Shown here in pieces: positions 1-8,515 of a stretch of 64,000 bases of DNA. Positions within the stretch are counted from its first letter, which is position 1; each line of letters begins with the position of its first letter. Origin of the DNA: Streptomyces sp. APSN-46.1 (GTDB lineage: Bacteria; Actinomycetota; Actinomycetes; Streptomycetales; Streptomycetaceae); the NCBI RefSeq assembly GCF_022815725.1, contig NZ_JALGRF010000008.1:62001-126000 (forward strand), in the 5' to 3' direction. The notes under the pieces are model-generated. The model saw nothing but the letters and a program-made list of their open reading frames with translations. It was not told the DNA's origin and made no database searches. The position numbers and the translations under genes were made by a program.

Positions 1-318
1 GCCGAGGGTGACCAGCGCGTGCGTCCGCCAGCCCGCGCGGTGGAAGACGAGGTCGCCCTCCCGGAGGCCCGGGTCGCGGGTGGCGACCACTCGGCCCACC
101 GCGCGTCCCTCCAAAGGGGTGTTCAGCTCGAAGCCGCCCTCGCCGCCGTCCATCAGGCCGCGGTGGTACGGGTCCACCGACAGCAGGAGGTTCTCCACAA
201 GTGCGGTACCCGGAGCGGGTGAGGGGACGGGAACCGCCACGAGGGTGAAGTCGGTGGCGGAGGGGAAGCCGGTGGGGCGGGCGATCTGGTGGACGGCGTA
301 AGCCGAAACGATGCTCAT
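1..318 (-). CDS. Zinc-independent medium-chain oxidoreductase, N-terminal part (partial)
   Basis: The first 106 residues of a minus-strand gene that runs off the left edge, starting at the ATG at 318. It opens MSIVSAYAVHQIARPTGFPS and continues through VENLLLSVDPYHRG and a GDLVFHRAGWRTHALV stretch. This pattern is typical of the NADP-dependent leukotriene-B4-dehydrogenase or quinone-reductase-like branch of the MDR superfamily, which reduces activated C=C bonds of small aldehydes or ketones in the cytosol. The Rossmann domain lies outside the window, so the cofactor cannot be checked. It is divergent from the LysR gene at 420, which probably controls it. Confidence 0.72.
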   Translation of the reverse strand, partial: MSIVSAYAVHQIARPTGFPSATDFTLVAVPVPSPAPGTALVENLLLSVDPYHRGLMDGGEGGFELNTPLEGRAVGRVVATRDPGLREGDLVFHRAGWRTHALVTLG

Positions 319-419
319 GGCGAGGACGTTAGAAAGGAATCACCGGGCCGGGCAGGGAGTTGCGTTCATGGAAGCCGCACATCCATGAACGCCGCTCATA
401 GAACGAGGTGGGAGCCACC

Positions 420-1349
420 GTGGCCGATCTGCTGCCCCAGGAACTCCGGGTCCTGGTCGCCGTCGCCGAACAGGGTGGGTTCTCCGCCGCCGGCGCTGCC
501 CTGGGCCTCACCCAGTCGGCCGTGTCCCACTCCGTGCGCGGCAGCGAGGCCAAGGTCGGCGCGGTGCTCTTCGAGCGTGGGCGCGGCGGAGCCTCCCCCA
601 CCCCGGCGGGGGAGCGGGCCGTCGCCCTCGCCCGCCGGATCCTGCGGATGTACGAGGTGCTCGGCGCGGAGGCCCGGGGCGTGGCCGGCGCGGCCGCTGG
701 CTCCGCCGGTGCCGTGTCGGGAACGCTGCGCATCGCCGCTTTCCGCAGCGCGGCCCTGCATCTGCTGCCGCCCGCGCTGGAACGGCTCACCGCCCGGTAC
801 CCCGGCATTCGCGCCGAGGTCCGGGTGGTCCGCGAACTCGGCGCCGGCACCGCCGGGGAGGTCGCCGCGGGCCGCGCCGACCTCGGGATCGCCACGCTGG
901 ACGCGACCGGATCCGTACCGGACGGCGGCGCGCGGCCGGGCGTCCAGCCGGGCGCGCGCCCGGGCGGCCTGCTGACCGGGCTGCTCAGGCGGGAGGCGTA
1001 CGCCCTGGTCCATCCGGCCGGGCACCCGGACCCGAAGGCGCTGCCCCTGCTGGACTGGGACGAGAACTGCGGCTCGTACACCCGCGACTGGTGGCAGGCC
1101 CAGGACTGGATCCCGCGGGCCACGGTCAAGGCGGAGGACGACGGGATGGTGCTGACGATGGTCGGCCGGGGGCTCGGGATGGCGATCCTGCCCGAGCTGT
1201 CCCTCCGAGAGGCGGGCGACGCCGTGGACATCACCGATCTGGGCCCGGAGAGGCCGGTGAGGCGCGTGGGATACGTCACCACGCCGGAGTTGGCGTCCAC
1301 CCTCGCCGTCAGGGCTCTGATCAGGGAACTTCGGTCAGACGCGGGCTGA
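420..1349 (+). CDS. LysR-family transcriptional regulator
   Basis: A 309-residue LysR regulator. Residues 1-60 form the winged helix-turn-helix (QELRVLVAVAEQGGFSAAGA, then TQSAVSHSVRGSE and the PTPAGE end). The rest is a periplasmic-binding-protein-like effector domain with SGTLRIAAFRSA and a late GRGLGMAILPE segment. The GTG at 420 is chosen because a GGTGGGAG stretch precedes it; an in-frame GTG at 408 would add four residues. The divergent layout with the oxidoreductase at 1-318, about 100 bp apart, is the usual LysR arrangement, so that gene is the inferred target. The effector is unknown. Confidence 0.85.
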   Translation: MADLLPQELRVLVAVAEQGGFSAAGAALGLTQSAVSHSVRGSEAKVGAVLFERGRGGASPTPAGERAVALARRILRMYEVLGAEARGVAGAAAGSAGAVSGTLRIAAFRSAALHLLPPALERLTARYPGIRAEVRVVRELGAGTAGEVAAGRADLGIATLDATGSVPDGGARPGVQPGARPGGLLTGLLRREAYALVHPAGHPDPKALPLLDWDENCGSYTRDWWQAQDWIPRATVKAEDDGMVLTMVGRGLGMAILPELSLREAGDAVDITDLGPERPVRRVGYVTTPELASTLAVRALIRELRSDAG

Positions 1350-1620
1350 GACGGAATCAAATCGGAGCCGCTGGGGTGCGCCGTTCGCGCCATTCCCGTC
1401 TCAGATACTAGGAAGTCCGAGTAATTGCGGAGACATACAGCGGGAGCTGCCCTAGCTTTGTAGGAGCCGAACGTCTCGCTGATCCCGCGAATGGCGGTCG
1501 AGAGCGCGCGCCCGATGGCAGGCAACCCCTGCTGCGCACCGCTCCCCGCCTCTTCCGGCGCCTTGAAGGAACCCCTCATCCGTGGCCCCGCCACGCCGTG
1601 ATCTCAAGGAGTCGATCACC

Positions 1621-1749
1621 ATGACCGCAATCACCGCCGCCCGCCGCGTCCGCCACTCCTCCACCGCCGACACCGACCGCAAGAAGGCCGCCGCCGCCCT
1701 GCAGCGCGCCCTGGACCGCCGCGACAACGGCGGCTCGACCGGCCACTGA
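1621..1749 (+). CDS. Small basic ORF (42 aa) upstream of leuB, function unknown
   Basis: A 42-codon ORF from ATG 1621 with a good ribosome-binding site (CAAGGAG about 9 bases upstream). It begins MTAITAARRVRHSSTADTDR and continues with KKAAAALQRALDRRD, an amphipathic, Ala/Arg-rich helix candidate, ending STGH. No family is recognised. It lies 93 bp upstream of leuB on the same strand. The sequence before it (1350-1620) is non-coding and includes an AT-richer patch near 1400-1465 where a promoter could lie. It may be a structural small protein, a translated leader of leuB, or chance. Confidence 0.5.
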   Translation: MTAITAARRVRHSSTADTDRKKAAAALQRALDRRDNGGSTGH

Positions 1750-1842
1750 CGAGCGCGCCCGCCCACGCCGTGTCGCGTCCACATTGGTCCGAATGCTGGA
1801 CGCGATATGTCTGAGGGCTGGGACAGGGAGTACGGTTCCGGC

Positions 1843-2883
1843 ATGTCGACCAGCATCAATCTCGCAGTGATCCCCGGTGATGGCATCGGCCAGGAAGTCG
1901 TGGCTCAGGGCCTCAAGGTCCTTACCGCGGCCCTGCCCCAGGATGTGAAGCTGGAGACCAAGGAGTACGACCTCGGCGCCCAGCGCTGGCACCGCACCGG
2001 CGAGACCCTCCCGGACGCCGAGCTCGAAGCCCTCAAGCACCACGACGCGATCCTGCTGGGCGCCATCGGCGACCCCTCGGTGCCGTCGGGCGTGCTGGAG
2101 CGCGGTCTGCTGCTGAAGCTCCGCTTCGCCTTCGACCACTTCATCAACCTGCGCCCGTCGAAGCTGTTCCCCAACACCCCCACCCCGCTGGCCGGCCGTC
2201 CGGAGATCGACTTCGTCGTGGTCCGCGAGGGCACCGAGGGCCCGTACACCGGCAACGGCGGCAGCCTGCGCACGGGGACGCCGGCCGAGGTGGCCACCGA
2301 GGTCAGCGTCAACACCGCGTACGGCGTCGAGCGCGTCGTCCGCGACGCGTACGAGCGGGCCAACGCCCGCCCGCGCAAGAAGCTGACGCTGGTCCACAAG
2401 AACAACGTCCTCGTGTACGCGGGCCACATGTGGAAGAACATCTTCGACAAGGTCGGCCGGGAGTACCCCGAGGTCACCACCGACTACCTGCACGTCGACG
2501 CCGCGACGATCTTCTTCGTCACCCAGCCCGAGCGCTTCGACGTCATCGTCACGGACAACCTCTTCGGTGACATCCTCACCGACCTGGCCGCCGCCGTGAC
2601 CGGCGGAATCGGCCTGGCCGCCTCCGGGAACATCAACCCGACCGGCGCGTTCCCCTCCATGTTCGAGCCCGTCCACGGCTCGGCCCCGGACATCGCGGGC
2701 ACCGGCAAGGCCGACCCGACCGCGACGGTCCTGTCCGTCGCCCTCCTGCTGCGCCACCTCGGCCACGAGGCCGAGGCCGTCCGCATCGAGGACGCGGTCT
2801 CCGCCGACCTCGCGGAGCGCGACGGCACCTTCCGCTCCACCGACGCGATCGGCGACGCCCTCGCCGCGCGAGTAGCCGGCTGA
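1843..2883 (+). CDS. leuB: 3-isopropylmalate dehydrogenase
   Basis: Third step of leucine synthesis: NAD-dependent oxidation and decarboxylation of 3-isopropylmalate in the cytosol. The 346 residues match the usual family size. The N-terminus MSTSINLAVIPGDGIGQEVV carries the GDGIG signature. LTLVHKNNVLVYAGHMWKN, VTDNLFGDILTDLAAA and the C-terminal EPVHGSAPDIAGTGKADPTA are classic isopropylmalate/isocitrate dehydrogenase motifs binding Mg and NAD. The ATG at 1843 is preferred over the one at 1807 because the protein core starts at once and an AGGGAG lies upstream. ilvE follows behind a terminator; leuCD are 30 kb away. Confidence 0.96.
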   Translation: MSTSINLAVIPGDGIGQEVVAQGLKVLTAALPQDVKLETKEYDLGAQRWHRTGETLPDAELEALKHHDAILLGAIGDPSVPSGVLERGLLLKLRFAFDHFINLRPSKLFPNTPTPLAGRPEIDFVVVREGTEGPYTGNGGSLRTGTPAEVATEVSVNTAYGVERVVRDAYERANARPRKKLTLVHKNNVLVYAGHMWKNIFDKVGREYPEVTTDYLHVDAATIFFVTQPERFDVIVTDNLFGDILTDLAAAVTGGIGLAASGNINPTGAFPSMFEPVHGSAPDIAGTGKADPTATVLSVALLLRHLGHEAEAVRIEDAVSADLAERDGTFRSTDAIGDALAARVAG

Positions 2884-2905
2884 CCCGGCGTCTCCACCTC
2901 AGGAA

Positions 2906-2938
2906 GCCGCCAGGTCACAAACGGACCTGGCGGCTTTT
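2906..2938 (+). terminator. Intrinsic terminator after leuB
   Basis: An 11-bp perfect stem (GCCGCCAGGTC, 2906-2916, with GACCTGGCGGC, 2924-2934), a 7-base loop and a T run. It sits 23 bp after the leuB stop and separates leuB from ilvE transcription. Confidence 0.85.
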
Positions 2939-3109
2939 CCTGTGCGGCCCCGGGTGCCACCATCTCCCCTGGGCCGCATCACCCCGTTTCACCCGGGCCC
3001 GCTCCCGCGCGATAATCGAACGCGAGGCCGCGGACTACGGGGAAGCTCGGACGTCCTAGTACGCCGTGAGCGCGGTCCGCCATACACAACCGGTGAAGGA
3101 CAAGCACTC

Positions 3110-4195
3110 ATGACGACGCCCACGATCGAGCTGAAGCCCACCTCGACCCCCCTGTCCGACGCGGAGCGCGAGGCGATCCTGGCCAGCCCCGGCTTCGGCC
3201 GCCACTTCACCGACCACATGGTGACGATCAAGTGGACGGAGGGACGCGGCTGGCACGACGCCGAGCTGGTCCCGTACGCGCCGCTGTCGATGGACCCGGC
3301 GAACATGACGCTGCACTACGCGCAGACGATCTTCGAGGGCCTTAAGGCCTACCGTCAGCCCGACGGCACCGTGGCCACGTTCCGCCCGCAGGCCAACGCC
3401 GAGCGCTTCCAGTCCTCCGCCCGCCGCATGGCGATGCCGGAGCTGCCGACCGAGCTCTTCATCGAGGCCTGCGACGCGCTCATCAAGCAGGACCGCGCCT
3501 GGGTGCCGGACTCCGGCGAGGCCTCCCTGTACCTGCGGCCGTTCATGTTCGCCTCCGAGGTCGGCCTCGGCGTCCGCCCGGCCAACGAGTTCCTCTTCAT
3601 CGTCATCGCCTCGCCCGCCGGCGCGTACTTCCCCGGTGGCGTCAAGCCCGTCTCCGTCTGGCTCTCCGAGGAGTACGTGCGCGCCGTCAAGGGCGGCACC
3701 GGCGCCGCCAAGACCGGCGGCAACTACGCGGCCTCCCTCGTCGCCCAGGCCCAGGCCGCCTCGCACGGCTGCGACCAGGTGGTCTGGCTCGACGCCGTCG
3801 AGCACCGCTGGATCGAGGAGATGGGCGGCATGAACCTGTACTTCGTGTACGGCGACCGCATCGTCACCCCCGAGCTCACCGGTTCGCTCCTCCCGGGCAT
3901 CACCCGCGACTCCCTCCTCACGATCGCCCGCGACCTCGGCTACACCGCCGAGGAGGGGCGGATCACCACCGAGGACTGGAAGCGCGACAACGAGAACGGC
4001 ACCCTGACCGAGGTGTTCGCCTGCGGCACCGCCGCCGTCATCACCCCGGTCGGCTCGGTCAAGTCCGAGCGCGCCAACTGGACCCAGGGCGACGGCCGGC
4101 CCGGCGAGGTCACCATGAAGCTCCGCAAGGCCCTCCTGGACCTCCAGACCGGCCGGACCGCCGACACCCACGGCTGGATGCACCCGCTCGGCTGA
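3110..4195 (+). CDS. ilvE: Branched-chain amino acid aminotransferase
   Basis: A PLP enzyme (361 aa) that transfers the amino group from glutamate to the keto acids of Leu, Ile and Val. TLHYAQTIFEGLKAYRQPDG near residue 65 and GAAKTGGNYAASL, with the Schiff-base lysine at about Lys201, mark fold-type IV aminotransferases. EEMGGMNLYFV and FACGTAAVITPVGS follow as expected. The ATG at 3110 has a GAAGGA ribosome-binding site 9 bases upstream; the open frame reaching to 2942 has no homologous residues. It follows the leuB terminator, so it should have its own promoter in 2940-3090, but no convincing -10/-35 pair was identified. Confidence 0.95.
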   Translation: MTTPTIELKPTSTPLSDAEREAILASPGFGRHFTDHMVTIKWTEGRGWHDAELVPYAPLSMDPANMTLHYAQTIFEGLKAYRQPDGTVATFRPQANAERFQSSARRMAMPELPTELFIEACDALIKQDRAWVPDSGEASLYLRPFMFASEVGLGVRPANEFLFIVIASPAGAYFPGGVKPVSVWLSEEYVRAVKGGTGAAKTGGNYAASLVAQAQAASHGCDQVVWLDAVEHRWIEEMGGMNLYFVYGDRIVTPELTGSLLPGITRDSLLTIARDLGYTAEEGRITTEDWKRDNENGTLTEVFACGTAAVITPVGSVKSERANWTQGDGRPGEVTMKLRKALLDLQTGRTADTHGWMHPLG

Positions 4196-4221
4196 GTCCA
4201 CACAGCCGAGTCCACACATAC

Positions 4222-4280
4222 GTACGAAGGTGCCCGCGCCCGGCTGATTCAACGCAGCCCGGGCGCGGGCACCTTCGTAC
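4222..4280. terminator. Bidirectional terminator between ilvE and the permease gene
   Basis: A 22-bp perfect inverted repeat beginning GTACGAAGGTGCCCGC (4222-4243, partner 4259-4280) with a 15-base loop. It lies between two convergent genes and can serve both. Confidence 0.85.
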
Positions 4281-4293
4281 CTGTGGGGGAGCG

Positions 4294-5718
4294 CTACGCG
4301 GCGGCCGGCTCCTCGACGGCGGGCGCCGCGACCGGGACGGCTGCCGTACGGGCGGTCAGCGCGGCGTACACCAGGCCGCCGGCCAGGCCGGAGAGGACGA
4401 AGGAGCAGTCCACGCCGGCGGTGAGGGCGAGCAGCGGGCCCTCGTAGAAGGGGGTGGTCACGGAGAGCAGGCCGACGCCCGCGCCGATCGCCCAGGAGGT
4501 GGTGGCGGCCACGTTCCAGCCACCGCGGTACCAGTAGATCCCGCCCACCGAGCGGCGGTTGAAGACCTGGAGCGCGTCGGCGTCGTACCGGCCGCGGCAG
4601 CGGACGTATCCGATCAGGGTGATCACGGCCCACGGGGTGCCGATCGCGGTCAGCAGCAGCACGAACGAGGTCATCGCGGACTGGACGTCCCACTCGAACG
4701 AGCCGATGAACACGAAGGCGGTGGCGACGGCCGCGGCGACCAGCGTGGCCGTGGTGCGGGTGGCCTTGGGGACGATCGCGTCGAGGTCCAGGCCCATGGA
4801 GTAGAGCATCAGCCCGGCGTTGCCCACCGAGCCGGCCGCCGCGGCGGCGAGCAGCGGGACCAGGTACCAGAACGGCGCGGCCTCGACCAGCGGCCCGGCG
4901 TAGTCGGCGCCGGCCTTGGCGGCGAGCGCGGTGTAGGTGCCGAACAGCTGCGGTATCAGCAGGCCGATCAGCAGGCCGAAGCCGGTGGCCCAGAAGACCT
5001 TGCGGGAGCTGTGCCGACGCGGGGAGATGTAGCGGGTGTAGTCGCCGAGCAGGGTGATGAAGGCGACGGGGCCGCTGAGCCCGGCGGCGACGGCGGCGAG
5101 CAGCCAGGTGGGCCAGAAGGAGCCGAGCAGGTACGGGGTCTCCGGCGGCGCGGCGGTGGTGAAGTCACCGGAGTACGCGAAGAGGCCGACCGCCAGCAGG
5201 ACCACCATGCCGATGGACAGGATCTTGCTCATGCGCAGCAGCAGCCGGTAGCCGAACACGGCCCCGACGACGGTACAGGCGGCCAGTACTCCGTACATCA
5301 CGCCCCGCGAGACACCGGTGTCCGGCAGCCCGGTGAGCCGGGACAGGACGCCGACCATCACGTCGCCGCCGATCCACAGGGTGAGGGCGGTGTAGCCGAG
5401 CGAGAGCAGCAGGCCCACGACCGAGCCCACGAGCCGGCCGCGTACGCCGAACTGGGCGCCGCTGGAGGTGGAGAGGTTCGTCGCCGTGCGCAGGGACACG
5501 AGCGCGAGCGGCGCGGTGAAGGCGATACCGACGAGGGTGCCGGTCACGATGGCGGTGACGGAAGGCCACAGGCCCAGTCCGAAGGACGGGGGCAGCCAGC
5601 CGAAAACGATCACGCCGAGGCAGAGATTGGAGCCGAGCAGGATCGAGATCAGGTCACGGGGACCACTCGTTCGCTCCTCCTCGGGGATGGTGTCGACTCC
5701 GCGCTGTTCGATGGGCAT
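4294..5718 (-). CDS. NCS1-family nucleobase/cation symporter
   Basis: A 474-residue membrane protein with about 12 hydrophobic segments. The start DLISILLGSNLCLGVIVFGW and the following GTLVGIAFTAPLALVSLRT with STSSGAQFG are typical of the NCS1 (cytosine/purine/allantoin/hydantoin) permease family. The ATG at 5718 follows an AAGGGAG ribosome-binding site; the longer frame to 5814 lacks one. It is divergent from the urease and deiminase genes across about 170 bp with two inverted repeats. Inference: it imports the nitrogenous compound, or its precursor, that those enzymes degrade. The substrate cannot be read from sequence. Confidence 0.88.
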   Translation of the reverse strand: MPIEQRGVDTIPEEERTSGPRDLISILLGSNLCLGVIVFGWLPPSFGLGLWPSVTAIVTGTLVGIAFTAPLALVSLRTATNLSTSSGAQFGVRGRLVGSVVGLLLSLGYTALTLWIGGDVMVGVLSRLTGLPDTGVSRGVMYGVLAACTVVGAVFGYRLLLRMSKILSIGMVVLLAVGLFAYSGDFTTAAPPETPYLLGSFWPTWLLAAVAAGLSGPVAFITLLGDYTRYISPRRHSSRKVFWATGFGLLIGLLIPQLFGTYTALAAKAGADYAGPLVEAAPFWYLVPLLAAAAAGSVGNAGLMLYSMGLDLDAIVPKATRTTATLVAAAVATAFVFIGSFEWDVQSAMTSFVLLLTAIGTPWAVITLIGYVRCRGRYDADALQVFNRRSVGGIYWYRGGWNVAATTSWAIGAGVGLLSVTTPFYEGPLLALTAGVDCSFVLSGLAGGLVYAALTARTAAVPVAAPAVEEPAAA

Positions 5719-5816
5719 GGGGGGACTCCCTTTGCGGGGCGGCGGGACGGCGCTGCATGCGGGTGCGATGTTTGAGCGACATTCAATGTGACCCAGGGCC
5801 TGGTCTCCGGTCAATG

Positions 5817-5837
5817 CTTCATTGCCAGGAAATGAAG
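5817..5837. promoter_or_regulatory. Inverted repeat in the permease/urease divergent promoter (site 1)
   Basis: CTTCATT-n7-AATGAAG is a perfect 7-bp inverted repeat. It lies between the divergent permease and urease genes. Possible operator for the TetR regulator encoded at the end of the cassette. Confidence 0.45.
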
Positions 5838-5838
5838 A

Positions 5839-5857
5839 GTTAGAGTGATGCTCTAAC
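5839..5857. promoter_or_regulatory. Inverted repeat in the permease/urease divergent promoter (site 2)
   Basis: GTTAGAG-n5-CTCTAAC is a perfect 7-bp inverted repeat directly after site 1 and about 28 bp upstream of the urease start. Its size and position fit a TetR- or GntR-type operator. Confidence 0.5.
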
Positions 5858-5885
5858 CCATCGACTCAAGAGGTGGTGGATCGGC

Positions 5886-6767
5886 GTGCGGCTGACCCCT
5901 ACGGAGCGCGACCGGCTGCTGCTGCGCGGCGCCGCGGAACTCGCCAGGGCCCGACGGGCCCGTGGACTGAAGCTCAACGTCCCCGAGGCCACGGCGCTCA
6001 TCGCGGACACGGTCTGCGAGGCCGCGCGCGACGGCAAGCGGCTGGCGGAGGCCATCGAGGAGGCCCGCGGTGTGCTGGGCCCGGACGACGTCCTGCCCGG
6101 CGTGGCCGACGTGGTCACCGAGGTGCACGTGGAGGCCGTCTTCGACGACGGATCCCGCCTCGCGGTGGTCTCGTCCCCGATCCGGGGCGCGGTCGGCCTG
6201 GGCGACGACGCCCCGGGCGCCGTCGTGCCCGGACCCGGCGCGCCCCAGCCGGAGCCGGTCCTGCACCTGCGCGTGCGCAACACCGCCTCCGTGCCGGTGA
6301 GCGTCACGTCCCACTTCCACTTCTTCGAGGCGAACCCCCGTCTCGACTTCGACCGGGCCGCCGCCTACGGCATGCGGCTCTGTGTCCCCGCGGGCTCCTC
6401 CGTACGGTTCGACCCGCACGGCGAGGGCGAGGTCGGGCTGGTTCCGATCGGCGGCGAGCGCATCGCCGTCGGCTTCGCGGGGCTGGTGGACGGCCCGCTG
6501 GACGCCCCCGGAGCCAAGTCGCTCGCGCTGGCGAAGGCGGCGGCGTGCGGCTACCTCGGCGCCTCCGCCGGGCCCGCCGGGCCCGCCGGGCCCAGCGCCC
6601 CCAGCGCCCCCAGCGCCCCCAGCGCCCCCGGTGCCCCGGGTGCGGGTGCCCCGGGTGCCCCCGGCGGGCCCGGTGCCCCCAGTGCCCCCAGTGCCCCCAG
6701 TGCCCCCGGTGCCGACGGTGCCGTCGGCCACGGCGGGACCCCCGGCCCGGAAGGAGCCTCCGCATGA
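5886..6767 (+). CDS. ureAB: Urease gamma/beta subunit fusion with Pro/Ala/Gly tail
   Basis: Residues 1-100 match urease gamma (MRLTPTERDRLLLRGAAELA, RGLKLNVPEATALIADTVCE, ARDGKRLAEAIEEAR). About residues 115-225 match urease beta (VSVTSHFHFFEANPRLDFDR, RLCVPAGSSVRFDPHGEGEV). The remaining ~65 residues are a GPAGP/SAP/GAP low-complexity tail encoded by 9-bp DNA repeats and absent from ordinary ureases. Gamma-beta fusions are known in some bacteria. GTG start at 5886; the stop overlaps ureC (ATGA). The product should assemble with UreC at 6764 into a urease-like complex. No ureD, E, F or G is present here. Confidence 0.9.
   Translation: MRLTPTERDRLLLRGAAELARARRARGLKLNVPEATALIADTVCEAARDGKRLAEAIEEARGVLGPDDVLPGVADVVTEVHVEAVFDDGSRLAVVSSPIRGAVGLGDDAPGAVVPGPGAPQPEPVLHLRVRNTASVPVSVTSHFHFFEANPRLDFDRAAAYGMRLCVPAGSSVRFDPHGEGEVGLVPIGGERIAVGFAGLVDGPLDAPGAKSLALAKAAACGYLGASAGPAGPAGPSAPSAPSAPSAPGAPGAGAPGAPGGPGAPSAPSAPSAPGADGAVGHGGTPGPEGASA
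6566..6716 (+). repeat. 9-bp tandem repeats in the 3' end of ureAB
   Basis: Short in-frame arrays: about three GGGCCCGCC units, four CCCAGCGCC units, then CCCGGTGCC-like units and three CCCAGTGCC units. They encode the Gly-Pro-Ala and Ser-Ala-Pro tail. The 9-bp period can slip without changing frame. Confidence 0.85.
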
Positions 6768-8497
6768 GCCGCCAGACCCCCCACAGCGACCACTGCGCGC
6801 CGGGCAGCCGGCACATCGACCCCCACGAGTACGCCTCCGTCTTCGGCCCCCGGGCCGGGGACCGGGTCCGGCTCGGCGACTCCGGGCTGACCGTCCGGGT
6901 CGAGTACGACGCCCAGAAGCCCGGGGACGAGTTCCTGGCCGGCTTCGGCAAGACCGCCCGCGACGGCCTGCACCTGAAGGCCGCCGCCGTCCGCGAGACC
7001 TGCGACGTCGTCATCAGCAACGTGCTGGTCATCGACGCCGTTCTCGGGATCCGCAAGGTCTCCATCGGCATCCGCGAGGGCCGCATCCACGCGATCGGCC
7101 GGGCCGGCAACCCCGACACCCTCGACGGCGTGGACGTCGTGGTCGGCACCGGCACGTCGATCGTCTCCGGCGAGGGCCTGATCGCCACCGCCGGAGCCGT
7201 GGACACCCACGTCCACCTGCTGTCCCCGCGCATCATGGAGGCCTCGCTCGCCGCGGGCGTCACCACGGTCATCGGCCAGGAGTTCGGCCCGGTCTGGGGC
7301 GTCGGCGTGAACTCCCCGTGGGCGTTGAAGCACGCCTTCAACGCCTTCGACGCCTGGCCCGTCAACATCGGCTTCCTCGCGCGCGGCTCCTCCTCGGACG
7401 CGGCCCCGCTGGTCGAGGCACTGGTTGAAGGAGGGGCAGGTGGATTTAAAGTGCACGAGGACATGGGCGCGCACACCCGCGCCCTGGACACCGCCCTGCG
7501 GGTGGCCGAGGAGCACGACGTACAGGTCGCCCTGCACAGCGACGGCCTCAACGAATGCCTCTCCGTCGAGGACACCCTGCGCGTCCTGGACGGCCGGACC
7601 ATTCACGCCTTCCACATCGAGGGCTGCGGCGGCGGACACGTCCCGAACGTGCTCAAGATGGCCGGCGTGCCGAATGTCATCGGCTCCTCCACCAACCCCA
7701 CCCTGCCCTTCGGCCGGGACGCGGTCGCCGAGCACTACGGCATGATCGTCTCCGTCCACGACCTCAAGCCGGACCTCCCGGGGGACGCGGCCATGGCACG
7801 CGACCGGATCCGCGCCGGCACCATGGGCGCCGAGGACGTGCTGCACGACCTGGGCGCCATCGGCATCACCTCCTCCGACGCCCAGGGCATGGGCCGCGCG
7901 GGCGAGACCATCCGCCGCACCTTCGCCATGGCCGCCAAGATGAAGGGCGAGCTCGGCCCGCTGGCCGGCGACGGCGAGGGCGACGACAACGCCCGCGTCC
8001 TGCGCTACCTGGCCAAGCTGACCATCAATCCGGCCATCGCCCACGGCCTGGCCCACGAGATCGGCTCCATCGAGGTCGGCAAGCTCGCCGACATCGTGCT
8101 GTGGCGTCCGCAGTTCTTCGGCGCCAAGCCGCAGCTGGTCCTCAAGTCCGGCTTCCCCGCGTACGGGGTCACCGGTGACCCCAACGCGGCCACCGACACC
8201 TGCGAACCGCTGGTCCTCGGCCCGCAGTTCGGCTCCTACGGGGCCACCGCCGCCGACATCTCCGTCGCCTTCGTCTCGGCCGCGGCAGCTGCCCTGGGCA
8301 GCGACCAGATGCCGACCCGCCGCCGCCGGGTCGCCGTCCGCGGCACCCGCGGCATCGGCCCGGGGGACCTCCTCCTGAACTCCCGGGTGGGCGCGGTCGA
8401 TGTGGACGCGCGCAGCGGGCTCGTCACCCTCGACGGTGATCCGCTGCGCTCCGAAGCGGCCGAATCGGTCTCCCTCAACCGCCTGTACTTCCTTTAG
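6764..8497 (+). CDS. ureC: Urease alpha subunit (catalytic), divergent form
   Basis: A 577-residue amidohydrolase. Nickel-site residues are all visible: His149 and His151 (VDTHVH), carbamylated Lys229 with His231 (FKVHEDMG), His258 (ALHSDG), His284 (AFHIEG) and Asp372 (TSSDAQGMGR). His332 and Arg348 match the catalytic flap His and Arg of Klebsiella urease. The flap cysteine before the His is replaced by Val331 (SVHDL rather than CHHL). The expected reaction is urea to ammonia and carbamate, but a related ureido substrate is possible. Nickel insertion would need accessory proteins from elsewhere. It overlaps ureAB by 4 bp. Confidence 0.92.
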   Translation: MSRQTPHSDHCAPGSRHIDPHEYASVFGPRAGDRVRLGDSGLTVRVEYDAQKPGDEFLAGFGKTARDGLHLKAAAVRETCDVVISNVLVIDAVLGIRKVSIGIREGRIHAIGRAGNPDTLDGVDVVVGTGTSIVSGEGLIATAGAVDTHVHLLSPRIMEASLAAGVTTVIGQEFGPVWGVGVNSPWALKHAFNAFDAWPVNIGFLARGSSSDAAPLVEALVEGGAGGFKVHEDMGAHTRALDTALRVAEEHDVQVALHSDGLNECLSVEDTLRVLDGRTIHAFHIEGCGGGHVPNVLKMAGVPNVIGSSTNPTLPFGRDAVAEHYGMIVSVHDLKPDLPGDAAMARDRIRAGTMGAEDVLHDLGAIGITSSDAQGMGRAGETIRRTFAMAAKMKGELGPLAGDGEGDDNARVLRYLAKLTINPAIAHGLAHEIGSIEVGKLADIVLWRPQFFGAKPQLVLKSGFPAYGVTGDPNAATDTCEPLVLGPQFGSYGATAADISVAFVSAAAAALGSDQMPTRRRRVAVRGTRGIGPGDLLLNSRVGAVDVDARSGLVTLDGDPLRSEAAESVSLNRLYFL

Positions 8498-8515
8498 CAG
8501 CCTCTAAGGACCACC

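Noticed and set aside
5886..8497. A complete self-sufficient urease operon
   Set aside because: No ureD, ureE, ureF or ureG gene is present within the window; accessory proteins must come from another locus.
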